Counted from the stretch's first letter, positions 8,541 to 19,057 are shown. The stretch: DNA of 64,000 nucleotides from Shouchella patagoniensis (GCF_002019705.1 NZ_KV917377.1:1176565-1240564), one strand, 5' to 3'. Notes: generated by a model from the sequence alone, not told the origin. Made by a program: numbers and translations.

Positions 8541-11183
8541 TTATGCTCTTAATTCAGCAATTCGTTCCATTACCGTTTGACGCTTCGCCTCATAATCTTC
8601 TTTCTTTGCTTTTTCTTCCTCAACAACATGGGCAGGTGCTTTTGCAACAAATCCTTGGTTGCTTAACTTCTTCACAATCCGTTCAACTTCTTTATCAAGT
8701 TTCTCAACTTCTTTTTCTAACCTTGCTACTTCTGCTTCAATATTAAGCAATCCAGCAAGCGGTAAGAATACTTCCATACTTGTTAATGCATGAGACATCG
8801 CTTTTTCAGGCGTTGCCAGATCTGTTGAAATTTGCAACGTACTTGGGTTTGCAAACTTTTCAATGTAGGAAGCTCCTCTATTTAAACGAGAGGCCATCTC
8901 TTCATTTGCTGGGCGAATCATTAATTCAATTTGTTTACTCATCGGGACATTTAATTCAGACCGAGTATTGCGGATTGAGCGGATCAACCCTTTGAGTGAT
9001 TCCATATCAACAACCGCTTCTGGGAAATCAAGCTCACTATTAGGAGCAGGCCATTCTGCCACCGTGATTGACTCACCTTTATGGGGCAAGTGCTGCCAAA
9101 TTTCTTCTGTAATAAATGGCATAAAAGGATGCAGCATCCGCATTGTATGATCTAATACATGCGCTAGAACTGAGCGAGTTGTTTCTTTTGCTTGCTCGTC
9201 TTCTCCATACAATGTTAATTTTGCCATTTCAATATACCAGTCACACACATCATCCCAAATGAATGAATAAAGCGTACGTCCAGCTTCTCCAAATTCATAC
9301 GTGTCAATTAAACGAGTTACCGATCCAGCTGTTTCTCCAAGACGAGTGAGAATCCACTTATCAGCTATCGTTTTTTCACTCGATAAATCAATGTTTTCAT
9401 ATTTTAACCCTTCCATATTCATAAGGGCAAAGCGCGATGCATTCCAAATTTTATTTCCAAAATTCCATGTCGATTCAACTTTTTCCCAGTAGAAACGCAA
9501 ATCATTACCTGGCGTACTACCTGTTGCTAAGAAAAAGCGTAAAGAATCAGCACCATACTTTTCTATAACTTCAATCGGATCAACACCATTGCCAAGTGAT
9601 TTGCTCATTTTGCGACCTTCTGAATCACGGATCAGACCATGAATGAGAACATCTTTAAATGGGCGCTCTCCCGTAAACTCTTTCCCTTGAAAAATCATTC
9701 GAGATACCCAAAAAGCAATGATGTCGTAACCAGTTACAAGGACACCTGTTGGATAATACCGCTTGAGGTCCGCTGCTTCCTCGTTTGGCCAACCCATAGT
9801 TGAAAAAGGCCAAAGCGCTGAACTAAACCATGTATCGAGCACATCTTCATCTTGTTCCCAGTTTTGACTATCCGCGGGTGCCTCTTTGCCCACATAGATT
9901 TCTCCCGTTTCTTTATGATGCCAAGCAGGGATGCGGTGCCCCCACCAAAGTTGGCGTGAAATACACCAATCACGAATGTTTTCCATCCATCGAGTATACG
10001 TATTTTCAAAGCGTTCAGGTACAAATGTTATTTTTGTTTCTTCATCTTGCTGAAGTTTTAATGCTTCATCCGCAAGTGGTTTCATTTTGACAAACCATTG
10101 TGTAGATAAGTAAGGTTCAACAACTGCTCCACTTCGTTCAGAATGACCAACGGAATGCATATGTTCTTCAATCTTAAACAATACTCCTTGTTCTTGAAGG
10201 TCATTCACAATTTGCTTCCGGCAAACAAAACGGTCCATCCCTTCATAGCTTCCAGCGTTATCATTCATTGTACCATCTTCGTTCATTACAAGCACACGAG
10301 GTAGATCATGCCGATTGCCAATTTCAAAATCATTCGGATCGTGGGCTGGTGTAATTTTAACGGCACCTGATCCAAACTCACGATCAACGTACTCATCAGC
10401 AACAATCGGAATTTCTCTGCCGACAATTGGTAGCTTGACCATTTTTCCAATTAAATGTGTATACCTCTCATCTTTAGGGTGAACAGCAATCGCTGTATCA
10501 CCAAGCATGGTTTCTGGACGTGTGGTTGCTACTTCGATCACTCCACTACCATCTGCTAATGGATAATTCATATGGTAAAACGCGCCTTGAATTTCCTGAT
10601 GAATTACTTCAATATCAGATAAAGCTGTTTTAGTTTGTGGATCCCAGTTAATAATGTATTCTCCACGATAGATAAGCCCTTTTTCATACAAAGACACAAA
10701 AACTTCATTTACAGCATCAGATAAGCCTTTATCAAGCGTAAAGCGCTCACGTGAATAATCAACTGATATACCAACTTTTGACCATTGTTCTCGAATAAAC
10801 GAAGCATATTCTTCTTTCCATTCCCATGATTTCTCAAGAAATGCTTCTCGGCCAAGATCATATTTGGAGATGCCCTCTTCCCGGAGTCGGCCTTCTACTT
10901 TTGCTTGCGTAGCAATTCCAGCATGGTCCATTCCAGGCAACCAGAGCGTGTCGTACCCTTGCATTCGTTTTGTTCTTGCGAGAATATCCTGTAAAGTCGC
11001 ATCCCACGCGTGACCTAGATGTAAGCGTCCTGTTACGTTTGGTGGGGGGATAACAATGGAATAAGGTTCTTTATTCGGATCATCAGCAGGTTTAAAAAAC
11101 TCTCCCTTAACCCAGTAATCATACCACTTTTTCTCCGTTTCTTTAGGCTCATACTTCGTTGGCATAGAATGGTGTCCGTCCAT
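8541..11183 (-). CDS. valS: Valyl-tRNA synthetase
   Basis: 880 aa class I synthetase that charges tRNA-Val and edits threonine. The HIGH motif is HLGH (residues 55-58, after PPPNVTG) and the KMSKS motif is [11 protein letters not shown]. The CP1 editing domain (for example [25 protein letters not shown]) lies between. The C-terminus is the ValRS coiled coil ([20 protein letters not shown]). The ATG follows AAAGGAGGTAAATAG. Expression is controlled by the T-box leader directly upstream. Confidence 0.98.
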   Translation of the reverse strand: MDGHHSMPTKYEPKETEKKWYDYWVKGEFFKPADDPNKEPYSIVIPPPNVTGRLHLGHAWDATLQDILARTKRMQGYDTLWLPGMDHAGIATQAKVEGRLREEGISKYDLGREAFLEKSWEWKEEYASFIREQWSKVGISVDYSRERFTLDKGLSDAVNEVFVSLYEKGLIYRGEYIINWDPQTKTALSDIEVIHQEIQGAFYHMNYPLADGSGVIEVATTRPETMLGDTAIAVHPKDERYTHLIGKMVKLPIVGREIPIVADEYVDREFGSGAVKITPAHDPNDFEIGNRHDLPRVLVMNEDGTMNDNAGSYEGMDRFVCRKQIVNDLQEQGVLFKIEEHMHSVGHSERSGAVVEPYLSTQWFVKMKPLADEALKLQQDEETKITFVPERFENTYTRWMENIRDWCISRQLWWGHRIPAWHHKETGEIYVGKEAPADSQNWEQDEDVLDTWFSSALWPFSTMGWPNEEAADLKRYYPTGVLVTGYDIIAFWVSRMIFQGKEFTGERPFKDVLIHGLIRDSEGRKMSKSLGNGVDPIEVIEKYGADSLRFFLATGSTPGNDLRFYWEKVESTWNFGNKIWNASRFALMNMEGLKYENIDLSSEKTIADKWILTRLGETAGSVTRLIDTYEFGEAGRTLYSFIWDDVCDWYIEMAKLTLYGEDEQAKETTRSVLAHVLDHTMRMLHPFMPFITEEIWQHLPHKGESITVAEWPAPNSELDFPEAVVDMESLKGLIRSIRNTRSELNVPMSKQIELMIRPANEEMASRLNRGASYIEKFANPSTLQISTDLATPEKAMSHALTSMEVFLPLAGLLNIEAEVARLEKEVEKLDKEVERIVKKLSNQGFVAKAPAHVVEEEKAKKEDYEAKRQTVMERIAELRA

Positions 11184-11265
11184 CTATTTACCTCCTTTTT
11201 ATAATAAACAATTCGTTTCTTCTTACTACTTTACATGCTGTCTGTTTTACAAAAAACCTGTAAAA

Positions 11266-11519
11266 CGTCAAAAAAACCCAATCATCTCAAAGGACGAAGG
11301 GATTGTTCGCGGTGCCACCTTTGTTCACAGCAAAATACACTGTGCAACTCGACTTTTGTAACGGCAAAAAACCGGTTTCGCTTACTCAAGCGTTCAGCGA
11401 AACAGCTCACAGGCGACATTCAAGTACTTGCTATCTAGGAGGCTTTTCAGCCATGAACCTCCCTCTCTATCGAAGCAGCCACTTTACTCTTCCTGATCAT
11501 TGCTTATTTTATAGGATAT
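11266..11519 (-). promoter_or_regulatory. T-box leader of valS (valine specifier GUC)
   Basis: On the minus strand the leader contains an AGTAA box, the Stem I sequence around AGAGAGGG and GGTTCATGGCTGAAAAGCC, a likely specifier GTC at 11415-11417 (context GAATGTCGCC), and the conserved T-box AAAGGTGGCACCGCG. Next comes CGTCCTTT, which forms the antiterminator with it. A stem ending in GATTGGG and seven T follows as the terminator. Uncharged tRNA-Val is expected to favour read-through into valS. Boundaries are approximate. Confidence 0.88.
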
Positions 11520-11525
11520 GTTCGT

Positions 11526-11554
11526 ATTTTATCGTTTGCTACGTCATTCGTCAA
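11526..11554 (-). promoter_or_regulatory. Sigma-A promoter of the valS leader
   Basis: TTGACG, 17 bases, TAAAAT on the minus strand, placed so that transcription starts just before the T-box Stem I. Confidence 0.78.
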
Positions 11555-11666
11555 TATCAGCTTAAACGATTATTCGTCTATTTATACCCCTGTAAACATG
11601 ATTAAGCTAGGCACCGCTACTTTTTTTACGCATATACTAAACATAATACTTAAAGGAGGTGTTCTC

Positions 11667-11879
11667 ATGGCTAAACGTTTTAAAGGATATCCCCCACCAT
11701 GTCCACCGCCAGGTCGACCTAAACGGTTTGGATCATTTAAACTGATTATTATTCAATTCATACCACCAATTATTGTCTTTCAATTGCTACGAACATTGTT
11801 TCTACCAACAGCTTTTGATTTATTTCTGCTAGCTTGCATGATTGTGCTACTTTTATGTTACTTCTGTGGCATTTTTTAA
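11667..11879 (+). CDS. Small proline-rich membrane protein of unknown function
   Basis: 70 aa. The N-terminus is MAKRFKGYPPPCPPPGRP, a basic and proline-rich head with one Cys. Two hydrophobic stretches follow (about 30-49, IIIQFIPPIIVFQLL, and 52-68). The start is supported by a very strong AAAGGAGGTG site five bases upstream; a longer reading frame beginning at 11598 has none. It is divergent from the valS leader. Its stop codon overlaps the 3' end of the opposite-strand gene by four bases. I do not recognise the family; the tail-anchored, proline-rich style is seen in small spore or membrane peptides, but that is speculation. Confidence 0.7.
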   Translation: MAKRFKGYPPPCPPPGRPKRFGSFKLIIIQFIPPIIVFQLLRTLFLPTAFDLFLLACMIVLLLCYFCGIF

Positions 11880-12583
11880 TGAGGGGGGTTACCAGCTGAA
11901 TAACGTCGTACATCATCGCTATCTCGCTTTTCCTCTTCTCTCTCTAACATTTCTTTCCAGCGTCCTAATAAATAAACACCTGCAACTGCAGGAATTAATA
12001 AGAAGATGGCTAATGGCAATGTGAGGTCAACCTTAAGAACAGAATCCCAGAATCTCATGCTCGCTAAAAACAAAACAATACCAACGAACTGAAAAACAAA
12101 ACCAAAGGATTTCCAAAGTAGGGTCCGTTTTTGTTTTTTTGCAATATCAATTAAATAAACACCGAATAAACCAAATATCCCCAGAAGAAAGAATGGTAAA
12201 AAAGAAAAAGCAGTTGTTTGAACAGAATTATCAAATATGCCAATAAATTGTATGATAATATGAATGAAAAAAATCACACAAAAAACCATAAAACAGCCTC
12301 GCAACGCCCAAGCAACCTTTAATTTTATTGAGGCTTCTGGTACATGGGCAAGACGTTTTTGACAATAATCATTAATCGTTTTCTTTGTAAGGTCTATAGC
12401 GAGACCTTCCTTCTCTGCATAGAGCCATTCATCCAAAAGTTGAATAAGCATTTTGTCAGCCTTTTTGTCAGAAACTGGTGCAGAACGTATATAATTATAT
12501 GCATCACGAAATACGCTTTTCTTTTCATCACTTAATTGATTTAGTCGCCGTTCAATTTCCTGTTCAACGTATTCTTTCTTCAT
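11876..12583 (-). CDS. Polytopic membrane protein of unknown function (DUF1129/DUF1048-like N-terminus)
   Basis: About 235 aa. The first 90 residues are soluble and helical, with LLDEWLYAEKEGLAIDL followed by NDYCQKRL. This recalls the helical N-terminal segment of DUF1048/DUF1129-type Bacillus membrane proteins (from memory, low confidence). Four to five membrane helices follow (about 90-195), then a charged tail ending NPPH. The ATG giving MKKEYVEQ is preferred (AGGTG about ten bases upstream); an ATG three codons earlier is possible. It lies downstream of ysxE, behind a hairpin, and converges on the small membrane peptide gene. No function assigned. Confidence 0.75.
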   Translation of the reverse strand: MKKEYVEQEIERRLNQLSDEKKSVFRDAYNYIRSAPVSDKKADKMLIQLLDEWLYAEKEGLAIDLTKKTINDYCQKRLAHVPEASIKLKVAWALRGCFMVFCVIFFIHIIIQFIGIFDNSVQTTAFSFLPFFLLGIFGLFGVYLIDIAKKQKRTLLWKSFGFVFQFVGIVLFLASMRFWDSVLKVDLTLPLAIFLLIPAVAGVYLLGRWKEMLEREEEKRDSDDVRRYSAGNPPH

Positions 12584-12712
12584 TAACACCATTCACCTGC
12601 CTTTGGCTTATCTTCTTCACTTCTTATCAAAGCTACTCACAAATCGCATACGATAACATCTCTTACTACATTAAACAAAAAATGGCGACTCATTTGCAAG
12701 TGTAAAATCATC

Positions 12713-12750
12713 AAAATAACAAGCCCTCAGTCCGTCACTGATGGCTTGTT
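12713..12750 (-). terminator. Hairpin at the ysxE stop codon
   Basis: AACAAGCCATCAG and CTGAGGGCTTGTT (one mismatch) form the stem, followed by ATTTTGATGATTTT. The 5' arm overlaps the last codons of ysxE. The T run is weak. Confidence 0.55.
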
Positions 12751-13742
12751 GGCTCTTCCTCTATTTCAGTTGGCGCAAGCTTAGGCACAAGACGCTGGAC
12801 CTTCCTCATTGCTATAATACGCTTTTCTAATTTTTGTACAAGCTCAAATTCATTGCCCCCATTTTGATAGTCTTGCACTGCATAATAAATGGGTTCAGGG
12901 AACAATAGATAGGCACAAATCAAATGCTTTTCTGGATCTAGTAGGGGCAAATGCTGTTGGTAACGGTTAAACCAACGAAATACCTCATCTTCAGACCAAA
13001 GAGCAAAAGGGAAACCCCGCCTGCAAAAGCTTGCAATATCACGAGCTGGTGTATCTAAACTTGCTTGTTCAAAATTTAATAACAACAACTCATTATCAGC
13101 TGTAGGCATCGCATGTTGCCTCGATAGTTGCCCATGTGTTAAAACACTGCGATACGAACCCTTTTCTAAAGTTGCCTCATACCACTTTTCTAAATGATGA
13201 CTGGCCGCTTGTGACAGCTGTTCTACCATACCATAATGTGTTAAAAACGATAACTCAAAAGGAGAGATGTACCCTTTCATTTCCGCTTGATCAGCAAACC
13301 TTGATAACTCTAGCGCATGCAATTCCCACCTTGAGAGCAACCGCTCACATGAATGATCGAGCATTTCCTTAGAAGCCGTTTGTGTTTTAACGGTCATACG
13401 ATGAATAATTCCCATATGATCTGAAAGGACTTCTTCCATTGAGATTCTACCAGCGTATTCAAGAGGCTCAATCCAAGGCATTAAATAATAAGTTTTATTT
13501 CCTGCAAAGAGTGTATACTCACCAAACTTCGTTGGTATAACGGGAATAAATTGATTGAAATTCATTTTTGCGAGCTTACGAATTGCATGAATAAATTCAT
13601 CTGCGCGCAAGCGATCAATCTCGGTTTCTTTTAAAGCAAATAAGCCATGGTCTGTTTCTATTCGACTTATCTTCCCTAATTGTTCAACAGAGTTAGGTCG
13701 CAAATCATAATAATACATAATTGCTTCAATCAATGAATTCAA
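12735..13742 (-). CDS. ysxE: YsxE, CotS-family spore coat protein (kinase-like fold)
   Basis: 335 aa. Residues 20-95 look like the N-lobe of an aminoglycoside-phosphotransferase/CotS-like fold (HGLFALKETE with the ATP-site lysine, TYYLMPWIE as hinge). Residues 200-245 give VLTHGQLSRQHAM and LLNFEQASLDTPARDIASF, matching the catalytic-loop and metal-loop positions. HGQLSRQHAM replaces the usual HGDxxxxN and NFEQA replaces the metal-binding D, so it is probably inactive as a kinase. B. subtilis YsxE is a coat protein dependent on SpoVID. Its start overlaps the upstream gene stop by four bases (ATGA), so they are translationally coupled. Confidence 0.85.
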   Translation of the reverse strand: MNSLIEAIMYYYDLRPNSVEQLGKISRIETDHGLFALKETEIDRLRADEFIHAIRKLAKMNFNQFIPVIPTKFGEYTLFAGNKTYYLMPWIEPLEYAGRISMEEVLSDHMGIIHRMTVKTQTASKEMLDHSCERLLSRWELHALELSRFADQAEMKGYISPFELSFLTHYGMVEQLSQAASHHLEKWYEATLEKGSYRSVLTHGQLSRQHAMPTADNELLLLNFEQASLDTPARDIASFCRRGFPFALWSEDEVFRWFNRYQQHLPLLDPEKHLICAYLLFPEPIYYAVQDYQNGGNEFELVQKLEKRIIAMRKVQRLVPKLAPTEIEEEPTSHQ

Positions 13743-14626
13743 TTCATCACCTTCTTACCATCAAGCCATGTAGCTAAATTTGAAACAAAAAGCCTTGTTT
13801 CATCCCACTGTCGGCTTGTTCGTTGAATCAACTTTTCCATTTCGTCTTCATCATCTTCTTTAACTAAATGTAGTAATGATTCTAACTCCTGTACACGCAA
13901 CGATTCAGCTAACAATACTCTTTGTTCTTCTTTTGTTAATACGGCAACACGATTCATATTGTCCAACAACGTGTGAAACGATTCTTGACCATGGGCGATC
14001 AACCATTTGTTCAAAAAACGAATTAATGATTCATAACCTTCAACAGGCTTCTGATCACTCCCATTTACTACGAGCACCCCAAAGATGCCTTTCCCACTTG
14101 CTGGTGTTTCAAGCCAATCCATAACGGGCATATTCACTTCATTATCCCCTATTAGTTTAAAGACATTCGTAGTTCGTTTCTGAGCTTCCCTAATAAACCC
14201 ATTAATTTGATCCCGATGGTCTTTGGAGACATTTTTTAACCGGTCGTTTAATTGTTCAAATTGGAGCTTTTCCCATTTCTTTTTTACGTTATGTTTGCGC
14301 CCGCATTCAATCATTCTGCCGAGAAAACATCCCCAATTTTCTTCGTGTCCTATTTGTCCATAAGCGTCTTTTATCTCGTCATGGACCGTCACCATACAGT
14401 CATCTAATTGAACATAAGCAGAACCATCTATCGTCCGTAACATCCGGTCCATGATGACGTATGGCGTGACATTGCAATTGTCACGCCAATCAATATGCCA
14501 TTTCATTAATGCTGAATCATACCAATAATGAATACGCTTTAATCCTCTATTCGTTTGCACTAGCCCATTTTGATCAATAATAGCCTCTTCCCAGCCATAT
14601 CGTTTTTTTAATAACTCAATCATCAT
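13739..14626 (-). CDS. Protein of unknown function in the spoVID-ysxE spore coat cluster
   Basis: 295 aa, soluble, rich in charged residues and Trp. There is no signal peptide or membrane segment. The N-terminus (RYGWEEAIIDQNGLVQTNRGLKRIHYW) has the style of the N-lobe start in CotS/YutH kinase-like coat proteins (GLVxTNRGxKRI). The later part (FLNKWLIAHGQE, LLHLVKEDDEDEMEKLIQ) is helical, without a recognisable catalytic loop. It starts four bases after the spoVID stop and overlaps ysxE by four bases, so it belongs to the same sporulation unit. B. subtilis has no gene at this place. I infer a coat-associated, degenerate CotS-like protein; the function is unknown. Confidence 0.75.
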   Translation of the reverse strand: MMIELLKKRYGWEEAIIDQNGLVQTNRGLKRIHYWYDSALMKWHIDWRDNCNVTPYVIMDRMLRTIDGSAYVQLDDCMVTVHDEIKDAYGQIGHEENWGCFLGRMIECGRKHNVKKKWEKLQFEQLNDRLKNVSKDHRDQINGFIREAQKRTTNVFKLIGDNEVNMPVMDWLETPASGKGIFGVLVVNGSDQKPVEGYESLIRFLNKWLIAHGQESFHTLLDNMNRVAVLTKEEQRVLLAESLRVQELESLLHLVKEDDEDEMEKLIQRTSRQWDETRLFVSNLATWLDGKKVMN

Positions 14627-14630
14627 ACAC

Positions 14631-15890
14631 CTAATTTACGGACACAGGAATATAGAGAATTTGCCCTTCTTCAACCTTATCCGATGCTAAATTATTGTAG
14701 CGAGTTAACTGGCTAGTAGAAAGTTCATAACGTTCAGCAATTGATTCGAGAGTATCAGCTTCTTGAATAATACACATTCTCCACTTAGAAAACTGCTCTT
14801 CTTCATTGCGTAGCATACTTGTTAAATAAGATGCATTTTCATCACGTGCCTTTTTATGAATAGGTTTTTCAGTTTCATTTTTGTTCTCTACTTGTGCTTC
14901 CACTTCTTCATGACGTTCTAACGTCTCTTCTTCTAATTCTTCTTCATGACGTTCTAACGTCTCTTCTTCTAATTCTTCTTCATAACGTTCTAACGTCTCT
15001 TCTTCTAATTCTTCTTCATAACGTTCTAACGTCTCTTCTTCTAATTCTTCTTCATAACGTTCTACAGACTCTTTATCTTCATTTTGTTGCATAATAGAAG
15101 AAAAAGCCTCAAAAGTTGATTGTTCCTCTTTTTTCTCTTCGTCTGGTTCATCATGAATTGTCTGTGCTTCAATCTCGACAATATCCTTTTCAGTTAACTC
15201 GACTTCAGAAGCAGGTTCAGAACGATAAGTCTCTACAATATCCTGCTCGACAGAATCACTTGAACGATTTACCGGTTCTAACACGTCACTTGCGTCACTA
15301 TCATCCTGCTTGTAAGCCTCAAATGAAAAAGCCGTTTCCATCACTTGCTCTTCTTCCTGTTCATAAACTAGTTCTTGCTCATCTTCTTGTTCATACTCAT
15401 CACGCTCTATCGTTTTTTGTGAATCTTCTTCAGATTTCATTCCACTTATGCATACATCAGCAGTCAGTTGTATGCACCCTTTTTCAGGGAGATCATAATC
15501 AAAACTTGCAATTTCCACATAAATATCATCAACATGTTGAATTCGCGCCATAGGAATTGTAATATCAATTGGAAATAAATGTTCTATTTCACCCGTTCCC
15601 TCATTCGTTACATGAACTTCACCTGATTGCCTAAAATCACTTAATTCCGTAAACGACTCTTCTTCAACATTTAGCTCTCGTTCGGGTTGTTCCACTTCTT
15701 CTGAATGTTCTACTTTATATTCGCCAATGAAGCGCAAACCGCCTTTAATCGTGACGTGCTCTCCGTCTTGATTAACATAGATTTCTGGCGTTAAAGACAT
15801 TCCTAGAATTTCATCGATTTGCTGCCCTTTATTTAACCAAACAGAATCTTCTATGGAGAATGTCAAAGTTGACGACTGCTCTTGCGTCAT
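14631..15890 (-). CDS. spoVID: SpoVID, spore coat encasement morphogenetic protein
   Basis: 419 aa. The N-terminal domain (about 5-160, LTFSIEDSVWLNKGQQIDEILG) matches the SpoVID beta-rich domain. The middle is a very acidic, low-complexity linker. The C-terminus (about 370-416, ADTLESIAERYELSTSQLTRYNN) is a LysM domain. SpoVID sits at the forespore surface and drives coat encasement, binding SafA and coat proteins. The linker contains a perfect tandem repeat (separate entry). ATG with GAGGGGG. It lies downstream of hemL, behind a strong terminator, so it should have its own mother-cell promoter; I could not define one with confidence. Confidence 0.93.
   Translation of the reverse strand: MTQEQSSTLTFSIEDSVWLNKGQQIDEILGMSLTPEIYVNQDGEHVTIKGGLRFIGEYKVEHSEEVEQPERELNVEEESFTELSDFRQSGEVHVTNEGTGEIEHLFPIDITIPMARIQHVDDIYVEIASFDYDLPEKGCIQLTADVCISGMKSEEDSQKTIERDEYEQEDEQELVYEQEEEQVMETAFSFEAYKQDDSDASDVLEPVNRSSDSVEQDIVETYRSEPASEVELTEKDIVEIEAQTIHDEPDEEKKEEQSTFEAFSSIMQQNEDKESVERYEEELEEETLERYEEELEEETLERYEEELEEETLERHEEELEEETLERHEEVEAQVENKNETEKPIHKKARDENASYLTSMLRNEEEQFSKWRMCIIQEADTLESIAERYELSTSQLTRYNNLASDKVEEGQILYIPVSVN
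14909..15064 (-). repeat. 36-bp tandem repeat inside spoVID
   Basis: Four full 36-bp units and a third of a fifth. Each encodes a 12-residue acidic unit of the form EEELEEETLERY/H. Units differ only by single bases (catgacg versus cataacg), so expansion is recent. The unit is a multiple of three, so copy changes keep frame. Confidence 0.95.
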
Positions 15891-15982
15891 AGTTTTTCCC
15901 CCTCATTTCATTGTTGTCCTTTTATACGTTGTACACTATAACGTCTATGAAAGTGAACAGCTAAATATACCAGTTCACAACG

Positions 15983-16015
15983 AAAAAGGACATGGTTTCA
16001 AAAAAACCATGTCCT
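15983..16015 (-). terminator. Terminator at the end of the hem operon
   Basis: AGGACATGGTTT and AAACCATGTCCT, a perfect 12-bp stem, then TTTTTCG on the minus strand. Confidence 0.9.
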
Positions 16016-16020
16016 AGCTA

Positions 16021-17304
16021 TTATAAAGTAGAAAATACACGTTCCGCCGCTTCAATTGTTGCTTCAATATCCGCATCACTATGCTCCGTCGACAAAAACA
16101 TGCCCTCAAATTGAGATGGGGCAATTGAGATACCCTCATTAAGCATTCCTTTGAAATACCGTGAAAACAAATCAAGGTCTGACGTTTGAGCTTTTTCAAA
16201 GTTAGTCACTCGTTCATTTGTGAAGAACAAACCAACCATTGAGCCTGCACGATTGATACTATGAGGAATTCCGTGTTTAGTTGCCGCTTTACTAATCCCT
16301 TCTTCTAAACGAGCTGCTTTCTCTTCAAACTTACGGTAATCAGCACGCGTGAGTTGCGAAAGTGTATAATAACCAGCAGTCATCGCTAGTGGATTTCCCG
16401 ATAGAGTACCTGCTTGGTAAATCGGTCCACTTGGAGCAATTTGCTCCATGATTTCACGCTTCCCACCAAATGCTCCGACTGGCAAACCTCCACCAATTAC
16501 TTTTCCAAGGCATGTTAAATCAGGCGTGACATCGAACGCCCCTTGTGCACACTCATACCCAACGCGGAAACCTGTCATTACCTCATCGAATATTAACAAG
16601 GTACCGTTCTCCTCTGTCCATTCACGTAATGTTTCTAGAAAACAAGGTTCAGGAGGAACAACCCCCATATTGCCAGCAACTGGCTCGATAATCACAGCAG
16701 CTAGATCATCTCCGTATGTGTCAATCACATAGCGAACGCTGTCCAAATCATTGTAATGAACTGTTAATGTGTTTTGCGCAATCGACTCCGGTACGCCTGG
16801 ACTGTCAGGTAATCCCAACGTTGCTACACCTGATCCAGCTTTAATTAATAAAGAATCTCCATGACCGTGGTAACAACCAACAAACTTTAGAATTTTATTA
16901 CGCCCTGTATAGCCCCTCGCCAAACGAAGCGCACTCATTGTAGCTTCAGTACCGGAGTTAACCATTCGTACGACTTCAATTGAAGGGACTCGATCAATAA
17001 CGAGCTCCGCTAAACGCGTTTCATACTCATGCGGCGCTCCAAAGCTTGTCCCAAGTTCAGTTGCTTTCTTCAACTGTTCAACAACAATATCATTTGCATG
17101 ACCTAGAATAAGCGGTCCCCAAGAAAGAACGTAGTCAATATAACTATTGTCATCAAGATCTATAATGTGAGAACCTTTCCCTTGCTTCATATATATCGGA
17201 TTCATACCAACCGATTTAAAGGCTCTTACAGGGCTATTAACGCCCCCTGGCATTAAAGGTTTAGCTTGCTCAAATGCTACTTTCGATTTTTCATAGCTTG
17301 GCAC
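16021..17304 (-). CDS. hemL: Glutamate-1-semialdehyde 2,1-aminomutase
   Basis: 427 aa PLP enzyme that converts glutamate-1-semialdehyde to 5-aminolevulinate, the second step of the C5 haem pathway. It carries the PLP lysine K268 ([11 protein letters not shown]), the phosphate-site NSGTEA (117-122) and the [11 protein letters not shown] motif (237-247). The start is GTG (MPSYEKSK), supported by AGGAGG seven bases before. Last gene of the hemA-X-C-D-B-L operon, 12 bases after hemB. Confidence 0.97.
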   Translation of the reverse strand: MPSYEKSKVAFEQAKPLMPGGVNSPVRAFKSVGMNPIYMKQGKGSHIIDLDDNSYIDYVLSWGPLILGHANDIVVEQLKKATELGTSFGAPHEYETRLAELVIDRVPSIEVVRMVNSGTEATMSALRLARGYTGRNKILKFVGCYHGHGDSLLIKAGSGVATLGLPDSPGVPESIAQNTLTVHYNDLDSVRYVIDTYGDDLAAVIIEPVAGNMGVVPPEPCFLETLREWTEENGTLLIFDEVMTGFRVGYECAQGAFDVTPDLTCLGKVIGGGLPVGAFGGKREIMEQIAPSGPIYQAGTLSGNPLAMTAGYYTLSQLTRADYRKFEEKAARLEEGISKAATKHGIPHSINRAGSMVGLFFTNERVTNFEKAQTSDLDLFSRYFKGMLNEGISIAPSQFEGMFLSTEHSDADIEATIEAAERVFSTL

Positions 17305-17315
17305 GTTGATTCCTC

Positions 17316-18299
17316 CTATTGGTTAGCTTCCAACAGCCATCTCGCTGCATCTTTGGCAAAGTAAGTCAAAATTAAATCAGCTCCAGCCCGTTTCATACTT
17401 ATGAGCTTTTCAAGAGCAACTGCTCTTTCATCAATCCAACCATTTTGTCCCGCTGCTTTTACCATCGCGTACTCTCCACTAACATTGTAAGCAACGATTG
17501 GTAGACCTGTTTCATTCTTTACCTCTCGCACAATATCTAAATAGGACAAAGCGGGTTTAACAATTAGAAAATCAGCACCTTGTTCTACATCCGAACTAGC
17601 TTCTCTAAGCGCTTCTTCACGGTTTGCTGGATCCATCTGATACGTTTTCCGATCACCAAAAGCTGGCGCGCTATTGGCTGCATCTCGGAATGGACCATAA
17701 AAGGCAGAAGCATACTTAACAGCATAAGACATAATCGGGATATGCGCATATCCTGCTTCATCCAAACCTTGTCGAATCGCAATCACAAACCCATCCATCA
17801 TATTAGAAGGTGCAATGATATCAGCACCAGCTTCAACTTGCGAAACGGCTGTTTTAGCTAAAAGTTCAAGACTTTCATCATTTAATACATCGCCGTCTTC
17901 AATTAAGCCACAATGTCCATGGTCTGTGAATTCACAAAGACAGGTATCAGCTATAACAATCATATCTGGGAAAGCTTGCTTAATTTGTCGAGTTGCCCTT
18001 TGAATGACGCCTTGACTTGCATACGCTTGTGACCCAACTTCATCTTTATGATGCGGCAATCCAAATAAGATAATCGCTGGAATCCCTAGTTCTTGCACTT
18101 CAGCTACTTCGGCATTTAATCGATCAAGTGAAAATTGAAATACTCCTGGCATTGATGATACTTCTTTTTTTTCCCCTTGCTCTTCTGTAATAAAAATAGG
18201 GTAAATAAAATCCCCTGCATTCAACTCTGTTTCACGAACCATTTTTCGCATCGCAGGACTTTTGCGTAGACGACGATGACGTTTAAACTCTAAGTTCAA
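17316..18299 (-). CDS. hemB: Porphobilinogen synthase (5-aminolevulinate dehydratase)
   Basis: 327 aa. It condenses two 5-aminolevulinates into porphobilinogen. Catalytic lysines are K195 ([16 protein letters not shown]) and K248 ([12 protein letters not shown], Schiff base). The cysteines C120, C122 and C130 ([15 protein letters not shown]) give the zinc-type active site. The start is TTG, overlapping the hemD stop (TTGA) with GGGGGAG upstream, so translation is coupled to hemD. Confidence 0.97.
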   Translation of the reverse strand: MNLEFKRHRRLRKSPAMRKMVRETELNAGDFIYPIFITEEQGEKKEVSSMPGVFQFSLDRLNAEVAEVQELGIPAIILFGLPHHKDEVGSQAYASQGVIQRATRQIKQAFPDMIVIADTCLCEFTDHGHCGLIEDGDVLNDESLELLAKTAVSQVEAGADIIAPSNMMDGFVIAIRQGLDEAGYAHIPIMSYAVKYASAFYGPFRDAANSAPAFGDRKTYQMDPANREEALREASSDVEQGADFLIVKPALSYLDIVREVKNETGLPIVAYNVSGEYAMVKAAGQNGWIDERAVALEKLISMKRAGADLILTYFAKDAARWLLEANQ

Positions 18300-19057
18300 T
18301 TTCTGCTCCCCCTTCTCATGTTCTCTTGCTTAAGCATCACTTGCAAAAGACCTTCAGTTGTATATTCTGTAGCAACTATGAGCGGAGATAAACCCTCTTT
18401 TTTGGCCACTCCCGCTGTAATTGGACCTATACAAGCTATTTGTTTTACATCTAGTTGTACATCCGTTAGGATCGTAGCCAAATGTCGAGCTGTTGATGCG
18501 CTAGTGACTGTTGCATAATCAAAGCACCGCTGACTGAGGGATTGTGCCTCTTTTTTTGCCTCTTCTGGCAAAACCGTGTCATAAACAATTAGCTCTGTCA
18601 CACGAACACCCAATTTTTCTAACTGGCACTTTATTGTTTGTCTGCCAAGCTGGCCTTTTACAACCAATATCTTTGCTCCAGGGTCAATAACATGCCATAA
18701 CGCATTGGCAAGCGCTCCCGCTTCGTACAAAGCCGGCACGAGATTTGGGTGAACACCCTTTTCTTTTAAAGCAATAGCCGTTTTTGTGCCAACTGCTGCA
18801 ACTAATGGTTTTTCAAGCATTCCTTCAAAAAGCGTAAAGAAGTATCGGACGCCATTTGTGCTCGTAAATACAATCCAATCAAACTGATTAATATCGGCAA
18901 GCAACTTGTCCATTTCTGGTGTTTTCTTCCTTATTCTAAAGTCAATTAAAGGCAAGAAGGAAGGGTGCGCACCAGCTTCCTCTAAAAGAGAGCCAAACGA
19001 TTGTGCTTGACGTTCTCCCCGTGTCACTAATATTTGTTTGCCAGCGAGTGGTTTCAC
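18296..19057 (-). CDS. hemD: Uroporphyrinogen-III synthase
   Basis: 253 aa. It closes hydroxymethylbilane with inversion of ring D to give uroporphyrinogen III. The family is poorly conserved; the two-domain alternation ([65 protein letters not shown]) is typical. The start is GTG, overlapping the hemC stop by four bases (GTGA); it likewise overlaps hemB by four. Identity also rests on its place between hemC and hemB. Confidence 0.92.
   Translation of the reverse strand: MKPLAGKQILVTRGERQAQSFGSLLEEAGAHPSFLPLIDFRIRKKTPEMDKLLADINQFDWIVFTSTNGVRYFFTLFEGMLEKPLVAAVGTKTAIALKEKGVHPNLVPALYEAGALANALWHVIDPGAKILVVKGQLGRQTIKCQLEKLGVRVTELIVYDTVLPEEAKKEAQSLSQRCFDYATVTSASTARHLATILTDVQLDVKQIACIGPITAGVAKKEGLSPLIVATEYTTEGLLQVMLKQENMRRGSRN

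Noticed and set aside
11235-11605. Plus-strand open frames over the valS leader
   Set aside because: Explained by the T-box RNA on the minus strand.
14894-15553. Plus-strand open frames rich in Leu and Thr opposite spoVID
   Set aside because: They are the complement of the Glu-rich repeat region; no ribosome sites.
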